A stretch of DNA of 64,000 nucleotides, from contig NZ_SIJH01000005.1 in assembly GCF_004762095.1 (NCBI RefSeq), positions 1 to 64,000 of the forward strand. The letters are read 5' to 3'. The notes under the pieces were generated by a model. It saw only the letters and a program-made list of their open reading frames with translations. It was not told the origin of the DNA and ran no database searches. Shown here one piece after another: positions 15,336 to 23,559 of this stretch (the stretch's first letter is position 1; every line of letters starts with the position of its first letter). The stretch is from Tabrizicola caldifontis. Its GTDB lineage: Bacteria; Pseudomonadota; Alphaproteobacteria; Rhodobacterales; Rhodobacteraceae. The position numbers were made by a program, and so were the translations under genes.

Positions 15336-16892
15336 ATGATCGTCCTCTCGACCTGGTCCCACGGGCGCCGGCTGGTGCTGGCCTTTGTGCTGGGCGCGTT
15401 AGGCGCGCTGGGGCAGGCACCATGGGGCCTTTGGCCGCTGACCGTGGCGACACTGGCCGGGGTGATCTGGTTGATTGCACAGGAAAGGCGGGTCTGGGCG
15501 GCGTTCCGGCTGGGGCTTGCTGCAGGCACCGGTCAGTTCGCGCTGGCGCTGTCCTGGATCGTGGAACCCTTCCTGATCGACGTGGCCACCCACGGCTGGA
15601 TGGCGCCCTTCGCGGTGCTGTTCCTGTCGGTGGGGCTGGGCCTGTTCTGGGGCGCCTCGGCGGCGCTTGCAGTCATGACCCGTGTACCGGCCGTGGGCTT
15701 CGTCGCTGCCTTCGCCACGCTTGAATGGCATCGCGGCGTGATCCTGACCGGCTTTCCATGGGCGATGCTGGGCCACAGCTTCATCGGCACGCCGGCCGAT
15801 CAGGTGGCTGCGTTACTCGGCCCTTCGGGCCTCAGCCTGATGATGCTGCTGGCAGCCGCGCTTCCGGTAGCGTGGCGCTGGCGCGGGGCTGCCGGGTCGG
15901 GAGTGATCCTGGCGGCTGCCTTCGGCTTCGGGCTCTGGCGGCTGGGCCAGCCCCTGCCCGAGCCGCGCGAGGGGGTGGTGCGCCTGGTCCAGCCGAATGC
16001 CGAACAATCGCTGAAGTGGGATCAGGCTCTGGCCGACATGCACCTCGACCGGCTTCTGGACCTGACGGCGCAGGGCGGTGCTGCCGACCTGACGCTCTGG
16101 CCGGAAACGGCAGTGCCGTTCATGCTGGAATATGCGCCGGTGGTGGCCGAGATGGTCACTGCGGCCTCGGGTGGTCGCCCGGTCGTTGTCGGCATCCAGC
16201 GCGAGGGCGAGGGGCGGTTCTACAACAGCCTGCGTGTGCTGCAGGACGAAGGGGCAGAGATCGCGCGTTACGACAAGGCGCATCTGGTGCCCTTCGGCGA
16301 ATACATGCCGCTGGGTGATCTGGCCTATGACTGGTTCGGGCTGACAGCCTTTGCCGCGCAGGTGGGCAATTACTATTCCGCGGGGCCGGGTCCACGGGTG
16401 CTGGATCTTGGCCGCTTTGGCAAGGTGCTGCCGCTGATCTGCTACGAGGCGATCTTCCCACGCTTCGTCGCCACCGCGCCAGAGCGGGCCGACTGGATGC
16501 TGCAGGCCACGAACGATGCCTGGTTCGGCATCCGGACCGGCCCGTTCCAGCATTTTGACCAGGCCCGGCTGCGTGCGGTGGAACAGGGGTTGCCGCTGCT
16601 GCGGGTGGCCAATACCGGGGTGACGGCGGTGGTGGACGCTCGGGGACGCGTCGTCGAGGCCCTGCCCTTCGGCACCCTTGGCAAGCTGGATGCACGCATC
16701 CCGGGTGCCTTGCCGCCCACGCCCTACGCCCGTTGGGGGGATCTGCCCTTCTTCCTGTTGCTGGTGGGCCTCGTCCCGCTGGCCTTTCCGCGCCCATTGA
16801 CGCCCATTCGGCTGCCGTCTAGTCAGATGCAACTTGAACCGCCACAACGGCTTCCTGGCGTGGCGGGGATTCATCCAACGGAGCACTTCCCC
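15336..16892 (+). CDS. lnt: Apolipoprotein N-acyltransferase, lacking its own stop codon
   Basis: Adds the third acyl chain to outer-membrane lipoproteins at the inner membrane. It has N-terminal membrane helices (about residues 8-215), then a nitrilase-like periplasmic domain with catalytic Glu (WPETAVP, about residue 254), Lys ([12 protein letters not shown]) and Cys ([10 protein letters not shown]), and a last helix ([13 protein letters not shown], about 473-485). After that helix no stop appears: the frame runs on through the SAM/SAH riboswitch and enters metK in frame at 16893. The end given here is the base before the metK ATG, not a real stop. Either Lnt is made as a Lnt-MetK fusion, or the stop was lost or misread. 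The order corC-lnt-metK is otherwise usual. Confidence 0.88.
16797..16825 (+). promoter_or_regulatory. Probable metK promoter inside the lnt 3' end
   Basis: TTGACG (16797-16802), a 17-bp spacer and TAGTCA (16820-16825). Transcription would begin near 16832, just before the aptamer at 16839, as needed for a short riboswitch leader. The -35 is good and the -10 is poor. Confidence 0.45.
16839..16885 (+). promoter_or_regulatory. SAM/SAH riboswitch controlling metK
   Basis: A 7-bp stem CCGCCAC/GTGGCGG (16839-16845 and 16860-16866) encloses AACGGCTTCCTGGC, the conserved core of the SAM/SAH class of Rhodobacterales, and the downstream CGGAGCA (16879-16885) supplies the pseudoknot. That segment contains the metK ribosome site GGAG (16880-16883), so ligand binding would hide it and stop MetK synthesis when SAM is plentiful. 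It sits 7 bp before the ATG. Recognition is from the remembered class consensus. Confidence 0.9.
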
Positions 16893-18059
16893 ATGAGCCG
16901 CCTTGATTACGTCTTCACTTCCGAGTCCGTCTCGGAGGGTCACCCCGACAAGGTCTGCGATCGCATCTCGGATGCGGTTCTTGACGCCTTTCTCAGGGAA
17001 GAGCCGAACGCCCGCGTCGCCTGCGAGACCTTCGCCACGACGAACCGGGTGGTCGTAGGCGGCGAGGTGGGGCTGTCGTCGAAAGAGGCGACCCATGCCA
17101 TGATGGGCCGCATCGACGGCATCGTGCGCGAATGCGTGCGCGACATCGGCTATGAACAGAAGAAATTCCACTGGGAAAAGATCAAGGTTCACAACTACAT
17201 ACATGAGCAGTCCGCCCACATCGCGCAGGGGGTGGACCGCGATGGCGCGGGCGACCAGGGCATCATGTTCGGCTACGCCACGCTTGAGACGCCCGAGTTC
17301 ATGCCGGCGCCGATCCAGTATGCCCACGCGATCCTGCGCCGGCTGGCCGAGGCCCGCAAATCGGGCGCGGAACCTACGCTGGGGCCCGATGCCAAAAGCC
17401 AGCTGACGCTGCGCTACGCTGGCGGCAAGCCGGTCGAGGTGACCTCGATCGTGCTGTCCACCCAGCATGTGTCGAAGCGCCAGACCTCGAAGGTGATCCG
17501 CAGGATCGTCGAGCCCTACATCCGCGAGGTTCTGCCCGAGGGCTGGATCACGAAGAAGACCGAATGGCACGTGAACCCCACGGGAACCTTCGTGATCGGC
17601 GGGCCGGACGGGGATGCGGGGCTGACGGGCCGCAAGATCATCGTCGATACCTATGGCGGGGCGGCCCCGCATGGCGGCGGCGCGTTCAGCGGCAAGGATC
17701 CGACCAAGGTGGACCGCTCGGCCGCCTATGCCGCGCGCTATCTGGCGAAGAACGTGGTGGCGGCGGGCCTGGCCGAACGTTGCACCCTGCAGCTCAGCTA
17801 TGCCATCGGCGTGGCCAAACCCCTGTCGATCTACGTCGATACCCATGGCACCGGCGTGGTGCCCGAGGCGGTGATCGAGGCAGCGGTGGCAAAGGTCATG
17901 GATCTGACCCCGCGCGGAATCCGCACGCATCTGGATCTAAACAAGCCCATCTACCAGCGCACGGCAGCCTACGGCCATTTTGGCCGCGCGCCCGATGCCG
18001 ACGGCGGGTTCAGCTGGGAAAGGACCGATCTGGTCGAGGCGCTGAAGAAGGCGGTATAG
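16893..18059 (+). CDS. metK: S-adenosylmethionine synthase
   Basis: Makes SAM from methionine and ATP in the cytosol. The 388-aa protein has the N-terminal [14 protein letters not shown]/methionine segment (about residues 8-18), the [10 protein letters not shown] motif (about 119-128) and the [17 protein letters not shown]-loop-like motif (about 264-279) with their conserved Lys, Asp and His. Length is normal. Start ATG at 16893 lies 9 nt after GGAG, which is part of the riboswitch. The same frame is open upstream into lnt. A terminator follows before trmB. Confidence 0.97.
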   Translation: MSRLDYVFTSESVSEGHPDKVCDRISDAVLDAFLREEPNARVACETFATTNRVVVGGEVGLSSKEATHAMMGRIDGIVRECVRDIGYEQKKFHWEKIKVHNYIHEQSAHIAQGVDRDGAGDQGIMFGYATLETPEFMPAPIQYAHAILRRLAEARKSGAEPTLGPDAKSQLTLRYAGGKPVEVTSIVLSTQHVSKRQTSKVIRRIVEPYIREVLPEGWITKKTEWHVNPTGTFVIGGPDGDAGLTGRKIIVDTYGGAAPHGGGAFSGKDPTKVDRSAAYAARYLAKNVVAAGLAERCTLQLSYAIGVAKPLSIYVDTHGTGVVPEAVIEAAVAKVMDLTPRGIRTHLDLNKPIYQRTAAYGHFGRAPDADGGFSWERTDLVEALKKAV

Positions 18060-18169
18060 CCGAGAGCCGATCAGTCGTCGCCGCCACGCGCTTGTTCCGG
18101 GTGGCCATGACGGGAAGATGACGTCGAACAAGGCGGCTCTGCCTTGACCCTTGGCGTCGGCTCTGCTTG

Positions 18170-18199
18170 AAGGCCCCGGATCACTTTCGGGGCCTTTCC
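18170..18199 (+). terminator. Intrinsic terminator after metK
   Basis: AAGGCCCCG/CGGGGCCTT stem (9 bp, 18170-18178 and 18188-18196) with a 9-nt loop, followed by TCC. It ends one base before the trmB ATG region, so some read-through or an internal start for trmB is likely. Confidence 0.65.
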
Positions 18200-18200
18200 G

Positions 18201-18893
18201 ATGACCGACGCGGGCGAATACCGCAATTTCTATGGCCGCACCCGTGGCAAGACGCTGCGGGCGCAGCAAAAGGCCGATCTGGAAACCGGCCTTGCCGCGT
18301 GGTCGCTGAAAGGTGTGACGCGGCAGGAAAATCCCGGTCGCGCCAAGCTTGACCTGGCCTTCACCGGCGGTCGGCCGTTGTGGCTTGAGGTGGGTTTTGG
18401 CGGCGGCGAGCATCTGGTACACATGGCCGCCCGCAACCCCGGCGTCTTCCTGATTGGCTGCGAGCCATTCGTGAACGGCATCGCCATGCTTCTGGGCAAG
18501 CTGCGCGACGGCAGGCTGGACAATGTTGCGATCCATCCCGGCGACGTGCGCGATCTGTTCGACGTGCTGCCGGACGGCTGCCTGTCAAAGGTGTTTCTGA
18601 ACTACCCTGACCCCTGGCCCAAGGCGCGCCACCACCGCCGGCGCTTCGTCACGCCGGGCTACCTCTTGCCTCTGGCCCGCGCCTGCGCCCCGGGCGCCGA
18701 GTTCCGGGTTGCAACCGACATCCCCGACTATGTCCGCCAGACGCTGGAGGAGGTGCCGCCTGCCGGGTTCGATCTTGTGGCAGAGGCCGGGCCCGGCGGG
18801 GCCTGGGACGACTGGATTTCCACCCGCTATGAGCAGAAGGCGCTTCGCGAGGGGCGCGCGCCGCACTATCTGACTTTCCGCCGCCACGGGTGA
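18201..18893 (+). CDS. trmB: tRNA (guanine-N7-)-methyltransferase
   Basis: Makes m7G46 in the tRNA variable loop using SAM. The 230-aa protein has the SAM-binding EVGFGGGEHL motif (about residues 63-72), the Glu-Pro in the following strand, and the family's NYPDPWPKARHHRRRF signature (about 134-149). Start ATG at 18201 directly follows the metK terminator. Neighbouring metK supplies its cofactor, a common pairing in this group. The TrmD/TrmL-type knot is absent, which supports TrmB. Confidence 0.95.
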   Translation: MTDAGEYRNFYGRTRGKTLRAQQKADLETGLAAWSLKGVTRQENPGRAKLDLAFTGGRPLWLEVGFGGGEHLVHMAARNPGVFLIGCEPFVNGIAMLLGKLRDGRLDNVAIHPGDVRDLFDVLPDGCLSKVFLNYPDPWPKARHHRRRFVTPGYLLPLARACAPGAEFRVATDIPDYVRQTLEEVPPAGFDLVAEAGPGGAWDDWISTRYEQKALREGRAPHYLTFRRHG

Positions 18894-18899
18894 ACCGGC

Positions 18900-19739
18900 T
18901 CAGGCCCGGCCCGAGGCGCCCAGGTTGCGCAGGATTGCCCGGGCGGCCTCGACCAGGGGGGCTTCGGTGTCCCGCAGGATCTCGATCCGGTCAAAGCGGG
19001 AAGGGTCGCGGTCCAGCGCGGCGCGCAGCGCATGGCCAAAAACCTGGCGCAGCTCGGTGCCGATGTTGAACTTGGCAATGCGCGAGCTGGCCGCAAGCGT
19101 CTGGCGCTGGTCCCACGGCACCCCGGAGCCGCCATGGATCACCAGCGGCACATCGGTAACCGCCTCGATCGCCCTGATCCGCGCAAGGTCCAGCCCCGGC
19201 CCCGCCTGCCGTTGCAGATGCACGTTCCCGACCGAGATCGCCATGGCATCCACCCCGGTTGCGCTGGCAAAGCGGGCGGCTTCGGCCGGGTCGGTTCCGT
19301 CCGAGGCCGCGCCTTCGGCATAGCCGACAAAGCCGATCTCGCCCTCGCACGACGCCCCGGCCGCATGGGCCATGCGCACGACCTCGGCGGTCAGGCGCAT
19401 GTTCTGGTCCAGCGGCAGGCGCGAGCCGTCGAACATGACCGAGGTGAACCCGGCCAGAAGGCCCGCGCGGCACTCGTCAAGGCTTCCGCCATGGTCCAGA
19501 TGTGCCACAACCGGGACCGAGACGCTCTCGGCCAGTGCCCGGAACATCGCGCCCCAGACCGCGACCGGCATGTGGGCCCTGGCTCCGGGGCCGGCCTGAA
19601 GGATCACCGGCGCGCGTTCGGCCTCTGCCGCCAGGGCATAGGCCCGCGCATCCTCCCAACCCAGGCAGACGAAGCCCGGCACGGCATGGCCCTTCGCCAG
19701 GGCCGGACCCAGCACATCGGCCAGTGTTGCGCGGGTCAT
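18900..19739 (-). CDS. iolJ: Class II ketose-bisphosphate aldolase (IolJ-type)
   Basis: A 279-aa zinc aldolase of the fructose-bisphosphate aldolase class II family. In an inositol operon it should split 2-deoxy-5-keto-gluconate 6-phosphate into malonate semialdehyde and dihydroxyacetone phosphate. Metal ligands fit: HLDHGGS (about residues 80-86), the EGEIG Glu, and His in the NVHLQ and IHGGSG segments. It is last in iolD-iolC-iolB-iolJ and its start overlaps the iolB stop as ATGA (19736-19739). A gap of 6 bp separates its stop from convergent trmB. Confidence 0.82.
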   Translation of the reverse strand: MTRATLADVLGPALAKGHAVPGFVCLGWEDARAYALAAEAERAPVILQAGPGARAHMPVAVWGAMFRALAESVSVPVVAHLDHGGSLDECRAGLLAGFTSVMFDGSRLPLDQNMRLTAEVVRMAHAAGASCEGEIGFVGYAEGAASDGTDPAEAARFASATGVDAMAISVGNVHLQRQAGPGLDLARIRAIEAVTDVPLVIHGGSGVPWDQRQTLAASSRIAKFNIGTELRQVFGHALRAALDRDPSRFDRIEILRDTEAPLVEAARAILRNLGASGRA

Positions 19740-20590
19740 TTGAACTTGGCCACCATGTCCATGATCCCCGGGATCGTCTGCAGCTGTGCGGCGTGTGTCG
19801 GCTGGAAGAACTGCTTCAGGCTGCGCTGCGAAAGGCCGCCGAGGATGGTGAAATAATACATCTCGTATCCCGGCAGCACGCAGCAGGGATGATAGCCCCG
19901 GTCGATCTTGACCGTCGAGCCATCGACGATATGGTACGCGTCGCCCGGTTCGTTATCCACCCGCTGCAGCATCTGGAGCCCCGAGCCGTAGTCCGGCCGG
20001 AAGCGGAAGTTGTAGCATTCGTCGTGCCGGGTCTCGATCAGCCTGCCGTCCGCATCGCGGCGGTCGGTGTCGTGCTTGTGGCTGGGAAAGCCGGACCAGC
20101 CGCCCGCGCCGACGGTGAACAGCTCGCTGACCAGAAGCCGCCCCACCCGGTCGTGGTATTTCGTGCCGAGGATGTGCTTGATCTTGCGGTGCGTCTTGGT
20201 GTCGTCCGACCCGTATTGCACCACGTCCAGATCGGCTGCGCGTACGGCGAAAGGTTGCAACGTTTCGAAAAACTGCGCCCCGGCGATGAAGGTTTCGGTA
20301 TCGGTCAGCGCGGTCACCCGCGCGCCGGTGTCGGTCGGGACATAGACCCCCTCCGGCTCGCCATCCCAGACGTCGGCGCCCCGGTTGCCGATGCCGGCGA
20401 AGGTCTGGCCCGCCGTTTCGACCGTCACCGTTCCGGTCGCCGGGACAACGCAGGTTTCGTAGCCCGCGACGCGATAGTCGAAGGTTTCGCCGGTACGCAG
20501 CCGGATGCGGTTGAAATAGACCAGCGGCACCTGCGGGTCGTTCACATCGACGATGGGGTGGTTGGCGTTGTCGAAGGGGGCGATGTGCAT
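19736..20590 (-). CDS. iolB: 5-deoxy-glucuronate isomerase
   Basis: Isomerises 5-deoxy-glucuronate to 2-deoxy-5-keto-gluconate in inositol breakdown. The 284-aa protein has the bicupin build of IolB: a Gly-rich N-terminal half and a C-terminal cupin with SHKHDTDRRD (about residues 166-175) and the RHDECYNFR metal ligands (about 183-191), then HPCCVLPGYEMYY. ATG at 20590 is chosen, since the longer frame upstream runs antisense to nothing useful and the family starts with Met-His-Ile. The operon order supports the call. Confidence 0.9.
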   Translation of the reverse strand: MHIAPFDNANHPIVDVNDPQVPLVYFNRIRLRTGETFDYRVAGYETCVVPATGTVTVETAGQTFAGIGNRGADVWDGEPEGVYVPTDTGARVTALTDTETFIAGAQFFETLQPFAVRAADLDVVQYGSDDTKTHRKIKHILGTKYHDRVGRLLVSELFTVGAGGWSGFPSHKHDTDRRDADGRLIETRHDECYNFRFRPDYGSGLQMLQRVDNEPGDAYHIVDGSTVKIDRGYHPCCVLPGYEMYYFTILGGLSQRSLKQFFQPTHAAQLQTIPGIMDMVAKFK

Positions 20591-20600
20591 GGCGGTCCTT

Positions 20601-21578
20601 TCACAAGGTCGGGCCGGGATGGGTGGCAAGAAAGGCGTCAAGCTCGGTCCGGGTCGGCATGGCGGGGGCGCAACCGACGCGGGCCACCACCATAGCTGCG
20701 GCGGCCGAGCCGCGCAGGACGGCCTCGCCGACCGGGCGCCCTTCTGCCAGGGCTGCAACGAAGGCGCCAAGGAAACTGTCCCCGGCGCCGGTGGGCTTCA
20801 GCGCCTGTGTCGGAAAGATGCCGGTGGCGAACTCGCCGTCGCGGGTGACGGTGACCGCGCCCTTCTCGCCGCGCTTGTAGACGACGATCTGCGCGCCGCT
20901 TGCGATCAGGCTGCGGGCCTTGTCGAGGCCCTTTTCGGCGTCTCCTGCCATGAAGCCGAATTCCACGTCATTGCCGACGATCACGTCGCACAAGGCGCCG
21001 GCGCGGGAATAGACCTCGGCCGCCATGGCGGCAGAGGGCCAGGAATAGGGCCGGTAGTCCACATCGAAGATCAGTGGCAGCCCTGCCGCGCGGGCAAGTT
21101 CAAAGGCACGGAAGGCTGCCGCCCGCGAGGGCTCGGCCGCCAGCACGGTGCCGGTGGTGATCAGGGCCGCGTATCGGGCGTAATCGGGACGCTCGATATC
21201 AGAAACAGTCATGGCGAAGTCGGCGGCATTGTTGCGGTAGATGACCGACTGGCAGTCCTCTAGCCGTGTCTCTACCACCGCGAGCGAATTTCGCGCCTCG
21301 CCCGCAACACTGCGGACATGGGTACGGTCGATCCCGTAGGCATCCAGCTGGTGCAGGCAGAACCGCCCCACCGCATCGTCCGAGACGCAGGTCACCAGCG
21401 ATGCCCGGCACCCCTGCCGCACCAGGGCCGCCGCGATGTTGGCCGAAGACCCGCCAAGGGCGGCGGTGAAGCGGGTTGCCTCTTCCGTGCGGGTGCCGGG
21501 CGGGTCGGCGTAGAGGTCCATCCCCGCCCGGCCGATCACCAGGAAATTCCGGCCCGAAAGACGCGCAAGGTCTGCCAT
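20601..21578 (-). CDS. iolC: 5-dehydro-2-deoxygluconokinase
   Basis: PfkB-family kinase phosphorylating 2-deoxy-5-keto-gluconate. The 325-aa chain has the N-terminal GGSSANIA substrate motif (about residues 43-50) and the C-terminal PTGAGDSF motif with catalytic Asp (about 274-281). The start ATG shares one base with the iolD stop (TGATG, 21576-21580), so translation is coupled. The gap to iolB is 10 bp. Some iolC genes in other species are fused to an aldolase-like domain; this one is not, and IolJ supplies that step separately. Confidence 0.9.
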   Translation of the reverse strand: MADLARLSGRNFLVIGRAGMDLYADPPGTRTEEATRFTAALGGSSANIAAALVRQGCRASLVTCVSDDAVGRFCLHQLDAYGIDRTHVRSVAGEARNSLAVVETRLEDCQSVIYRNNAADFAMTVSDIERPDYARYAALITTGTVLAAEPSRAAAFRAFELARAAGLPLIFDVDYRPYSWPSAAMAAEVYSRAGALCDVIVGNDVEFGFMAGDAEKGLDKARSLIASGAQIVVYKRGEKGAVTVTRDGEFATGIFPTQALKPTGAGDSFLGAFVAALAEGRPVGEAVLRGSAAAAMVVARVGCAPAMPTRTELDAFLATHPGPTL

Positions 21579-23440
21579 CAGATGCCCCGGCGCTGTCCTG
21601 CGCGCCCGGCCTCGACCTCGGCGTGTTTCGCACGCACGCCCGCATTTTCGGACACCTGGGCCGTGCCGATCTCCCACCAGGCATGGCCTTGTGTGGTCCA
21701 GCCTTCGTAGGGATCGACCTGCATCACGATGACATGGGTGCGCTCTGATGCCTTGGCGCGCTGGAAGGCCTCGGCCAGTTCCGCGGGGTTGGTCACGGTC
21801 TCGGCCACCGCGCCCATGGCGCGGGCGTGGGCCTCGAAATCCACCGCGAAAGGTTGCGAGACCGTAGGACAATCTCTGATCAGGTTGTTGAAGCTTTCCT
21901 GCCCCGTGTTGTTCTGCAGCTTGTTGATGACTGCGAATCCGCCGTTGTCCAGCACCAGAACGATCAGCTTCTTCCCGGTCAGGACCGAGGAATACAGGTC
22001 GGAATTCATGAGAAGATAGCTGCCATCGCCGACGAACACGATGGTGTCGCGGTCGGATTCCTGTTCGCTTTGTGCAATTCTGGCACCCCAGCCGCCGGCA
22101 ATTTCATATCCCATGCAGGAAAATCCGAATTCCACATCCACCGTGCCGATCCCCAGCGTGCGCCAGTTCGCAGTCACCTCGGCCGGAAGCCCCCCGGCGG
22201 CCGTCACGATCCGGTCGCGGGGGTGGCAAAGCGCGTTCACCACGCCGATCGCCTGGGCATAGGAGTTCGGGCGGTTTCCGGGGCGGACGTTCTCGGCCAC
22301 ATAGGCATCCCAGGCATGGCGCTCATCCTGCGCCTTCTTCACCCAGCCGGGTGGCGCCCGGTAGCCTGACAGCGCCTGACCCAGCGCGAGGAGCCCCAGC
22401 CTTGCGTCCCCCACCACGGGCTGCGACAGGTGCTTTGCCGCGTCATGTCGCCCGGCGTTCAGGCCGATCAGGCGCGCATCCTTTGCAAAAACGGTCCAGG
22501 ACCCCGTGGTGAAATCCTGCAACCGCGTGCCCACGGCCAGCACCACATCCGCCGCCCCAGCGATTGCATTGGCACTGTCCGATCCGGTGACGCCGATGGG
22601 GCCAATGTTCAGCGGATGGTCCGCCAGAAGATTCGCCCGCCCCGCGATGGTTTCCACCACCGGAATTGCGTGTGCCTCGGCGAAGGTTGTCAGTTCTGCC
22701 ACTGCGCCGGAATACTGCACCCCGCCGCCTGCGACGATCACCGGCCTCTGCGCCCCGCGCAGCAGCGCCGCTGCATCCGCCACCTCGGCAGTGTCCGGCG
22801 ACTGGCGGCGGATCCGATGCAGCCGCCTTGCAAAGAACGACACCGGATAATCGTAGGCCCACCCCTGGACATCCTGCGGCAGGCCCAGGAAGGCCGGGCC
22901 GCAATCAGCGGGGTCCAGCATCGTGGCAAGTGCTGCCGGCAGCGATTGCAGCACCTGCGCTGGATGGGTGATTCGGTCCCAGTAACGGCTTACCGCCCTG
23001 AAGGCGTCATTCACGCCAAGGGTCGGATTGCCGAAGTGTTCAAGCTGCTGCAACACCGGGTCGGGCAGGCGGGTCAGAAAGGTATCGCCGCACAGCATCA
23101 GCAGCGGCAACCGGTTGGCATGGGCCAGCGCGGCCGCTGTCAGCAGGTTCGCCGTTCCCGGACCCGCGCTTGCCGTGCAGAACATGAAGCGGCGGCGCAG
23201 GTGGTATTTGGCATAGGCCGCGGCGGCGAAGCCCATGCTCTGTTCGTTCTGGCCCCGGTAAAGGGGCAGCTCCTTGTGGACCGGATAAAGCGCCTCGCCA
23301 AGGCAGGGCACGTTGCCGTGGCCGAAGATGCCGAAGCCGCCGCCGCAGATGCGGAGCTCCTGCCCGTCTATCTCGATGAACTGGTTCATCAGCCAGCGGA
23401 CGATGGCCTGGGCTACCGTCAGCCTGATCGTGTCACCCAT
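21578..23440 (-). CDS. iolD: 3D-(3,5/4)-trihydroxycyclohexane-1,2-dione hydrolase
   Basis: A thiamine-diphosphate enzyme that opens the inositol-derived ring to 5-deoxy-glucuronate. The 620-aa protein has the acetolactate-synthase-like three-domain form. The N-terminal Pyr domain has Glu in NEQSMGFAAAAYAK (about 65-70), and the C-terminal PP domain has GDGSYLLMNSD (about 500-510), which binds ThDP. ATG at 23440 gives the family N-terminus. It is the first gene of the leftward arm, 78 bp from the LacI-type operator. Confidence 0.93.
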   Translation of the reverse strand: MGDTIRLTVAQAIVRWLMNQFIEIDGQELRICGGGFGIFGHGNVPCLGEALYPVHKELPLYRGQNEQSMGFAAAAYAKYHLRRRFMFCTASAGPGTANLLTAAALAHANRLPLLMLCGDTFLTRLPDPVLQQLEHFGNPTLGVNDAFRAVSRYWDRITHPAQVLQSLPAALATMLDPADCGPAFLGLPQDVQGWAYDYPVSFFARRLHRIRRQSPDTAEVADAAALLRGAQRPVIVAGGGVQYSGAVAELTTFAEAHAIPVVETIAGRANLLADHPLNIGPIGVTGSDSANAIAGAADVVLAVGTRLQDFTTGSWTVFAKDARLIGLNAGRHDAAKHLSQPVVGDARLGLLALGQALSGYRAPPGWVKKAQDERHAWDAYVAENVRPGNRPNSYAQAIGVVNALCHPRDRIVTAAGGLPAEVTANWRTLGIGTVDVEFGFSCMGYEIAGGWGARIAQSEQESDRDTIVFVGDGSYLLMNSDLYSSVLTGKKLIVLVLDNGGFAVINKLQNNTGQESFNNLIRDCPTVSQPFAVDFEAHARAMGAVAETVTNPAELAEAFQRAKASERTHVIVMQVDPYEGWTTQGHAWWEIGTAQVSENAGVRAKHAEVEAGRAGQRRGI

Positions 23441-23518
23441 AACTTGCCCTCCCGCAGCCGATCCGGCACCAATCCCGATGACGGGACTTGCGCGCCGTGC
23501 AACGGAACGATACAGCTT

Positions 23519-23534
23519 TTGCAACCGGTTGCAA
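23519..23534. promoter_or_regulatory. LacI-type operator between the two iol arms
   Basis: TTGCAACCGGTTGCAA is a perfect 16-bp palindrome with a central CG, as LacI-family operators have. It lies between divergent iolD and the dehydrogenase at 23560, and the LacI-family gene 26818-27852 is a natural partner. Confidence 0.75.
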
Positions 23535-23544
23535 TACTGGTCTT

Positions 23545-23555
23545 GGGGGGGGGGG
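23545..23555 (+). repeat. 11-G tract serving as ribosome site
   Basis: Eleven G's in a row end 4 nt before the ATG of the dehydrogenase at 23560, where the ribosome site must be. Homopolymers of this size can change length by slippage and so alter spacing and translation. Confidence 0.7.
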
Positions 23556-23559
23556 AACG

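Noticed and set aside
16741-16800. Frameshift in lnt as the cause of the missing stop
   Set aside because: The frame stays membrane-helix-like to about 16790, so any error would have to lie in the last codons. It cannot be shown from the sequence.
15816-17930. 705-codon minus-strand frame across lnt and metK
   Set aside because: It is a shadow of the high-GC coding strand and has no protein-like motifs.
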